DNA of 6,853 nt from Candidatus Omnitrophota bacterium (GTDB lineage Bacteria; Omnitrophota; Koll11; Gygaellales; Profunditerraquicolaceae), in the NCBI GenBank assembly GCA_028717765.1, contig JAQUNE010000079.1, forward strand, positions 1 through 6,853, read 5' to 3'. A model generated the notes under the pieces. It was given only the letters and a program-made list of their open reading frames with translations, ran no database searches and was not told where the DNA came from. This document shows, piece after piece, positions 6,421 to 6,853 of this stretch. The position numbers and the translations under genes were made by a program. Numbering within the stretch: position 1 is the first letter of the stretch; every line of letters begins with the position of its first letter.

Positions 6421-6443
6421 TTTTAAAAGGACACCCTTTTTTT
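6409..6443 (+). terminator. Intrinsic terminator / attenuator between the porin gene and glnA
   Basis: The core stem AAAGGGTGTTC (6409-6419) pairs with GGACACCCTTT (6429-6439), with one T-G wobble at 6418/6430. The T/A pairs inside can extend it. A run of seven T (6437-6443) follows. It ends 7 nt before the glnA Shine-Dalgarno core. It can end the purU-gpmA-porin transcript and can attenuate glnA if the promoter is upstream. Confidence 0.82.
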
Positions 6444-6463
6444 CTTTAAAAGGAGGATTAAAA

Positions 6464-6853
6464 ATGCCAAGGAAAAAAACAAAATCAGCAGTAACCGAAG
6501 TAAAAACCAAAAATCCCTTAGTAAATGGGGGGTTTGATGAGACTGCTGCGCGCGATGTGATGAAAATGGTCAAGGACAAGAATATCAAGATTATTGATCT
6601 AAAATTTAATGACCTACCTGGTCTTTGGCAGCACTTTTCCATCCCTGCTACAGAGCTCAAAGAGATGGATGATATTACTCGCTCGATCTGGGTAGATGGG
6701 ATTGGTTTTGATGGTTCTTCTATCCGAGGTTTTCAGAAAATTCAAGAGTCGGATATGATTATGATCCCCGATCCTTCGAGCGCAGTGATCGATCCGGTTT
6801 GCGAAGTGCCGAATTTAAGCTTAATCTGCGTTATCTATGATCCCTTATCCCGT
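6464..6853 (+). CDS. glnA: Glutamine synthetase type I GlnA, N-terminal part (3' end outside window)
   Basis: Makes glutamine from glutamate, ammonia and ATP in the cytosol, the main entry of ammonium into metabolism. The first 130 codons are in the window and stay open to the edge. The N-terminal beta-grasp domain is clear: KIIDLKFNDLPGLWQHFSIP (42-61), then GFDGSSIRGFQKIQESDM (81-98) with Asp83 and Ser86 matching the ammonium-site Asp50/Ser53 of the bacterial enzyme, then IPDPSSAVIDP. AGGAGG (6451-6456) stands 7 nt before the ATG, an excellent ribosome site that fixes this start. It gives a Lys-rich extension of about 26 residues (MPRKKTKSAVTEVKTK...) ahead of the usual GlnA start. The adenylylation Tyr and the active-site loops lie beyond the window. 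The leader carries the shared conserved blocks, the hairpin pair and the attenuator also seen before amt2. Confidence 0.96.
   Translation, partial: MPRKKTKSAVTEVKTKNPLVNGGFDETAARDVMKMVKDKNIKIIDLKFNDLPGLWQHFSIPATELKEMDDITRSIWVDGIGFDGSSIRGFQKIQESDMIMIPDPSSAVIDPVCEVPNLSLICVIYDPLSR

Noticed and set aside
6358..6660. Minus-strand open frame over the glnA leader and start
   Set aside because: It overlaps the conserved GlnA N-terminus and the structured leader and has no family resemblance; it is antisense to a real gene.

Overview
The window holds a nitrogen-assimilation cluster. In order it contains two tandem copies of an ammonium transporter gene with its PII regulator (amt-glnK; the first amt enters truncated at the left edge), then purU (10-formyl-THF deformylase), gpmA (phosphoglycerate mutase), an OprB-like outer-membrane porin, and the first 130 codons of glnA (glutamine synthetase I), which runs off the right edge. 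All genes are on the + strand and tightly packed. The only long gene-free stretch is 1499-1816.

The organism is a Gram-negative (diderm) bacterium: the porin has a signal peptide and a C-terminal Phe typical of outer-membrane barrels. Coding DNA is moderately AT-rich and most genes have good Shine-Dalgarno sites. The PII proteins carry the stretch [12 protein letters not shown], which reminds me of PVC/Omnitrophota-like or other environmental candidate-phylum lineages. This lineage guess comes from memory and is weak; no marker gene is present.

Layout: 1-1498 amt1-glnK1; 1499-1816 a long leader with several structured elements; 1817-3403 amt2-glnK2; 3404-3483 a strong hairpin terminator directly against the purU ribosome site; 3484-6304 purU-gpmA-porin with gaps of 20 and 11 nt; 6305-6463 a leader; 6464-end glnA.

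The most interesting signal is that the leaders of amt2 and glnA share the same layout although their sequences are otherwise different. Each has two conserved blocks (GTTACCAAAGG and ACTTGTAT) exactly 12 nt apart, starting 10-11 nt after the preceding stop codon. Next comes an identical 14-mer that folds into a 4-bp hairpin with loop AUUGUA. Then comes a second 5-bp hairpin whose loop also has A at position 1 and G at position 4. That second hairpin shares bases with the 5' arm of a strong intrinsic terminator. This is the expected architecture of an RNA target of ANTAR-domain antiterminators (NasR, AmiR, EutV type), a family known to control nitrogen-metabolism genes. The window would then show ammonium uptake, PII sensing and glutamine synthesis joined in one antitermination regulon. 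The ANTAR protein is not in the window, so this remains an inference.

The amt2 leader also holds an unidentified GC-rich, highly foldable segment (1682-1804) next to the amt2 ribosome site. Both PII copies lack the Tyr51 that is uridylylated in proteobacterial PII.
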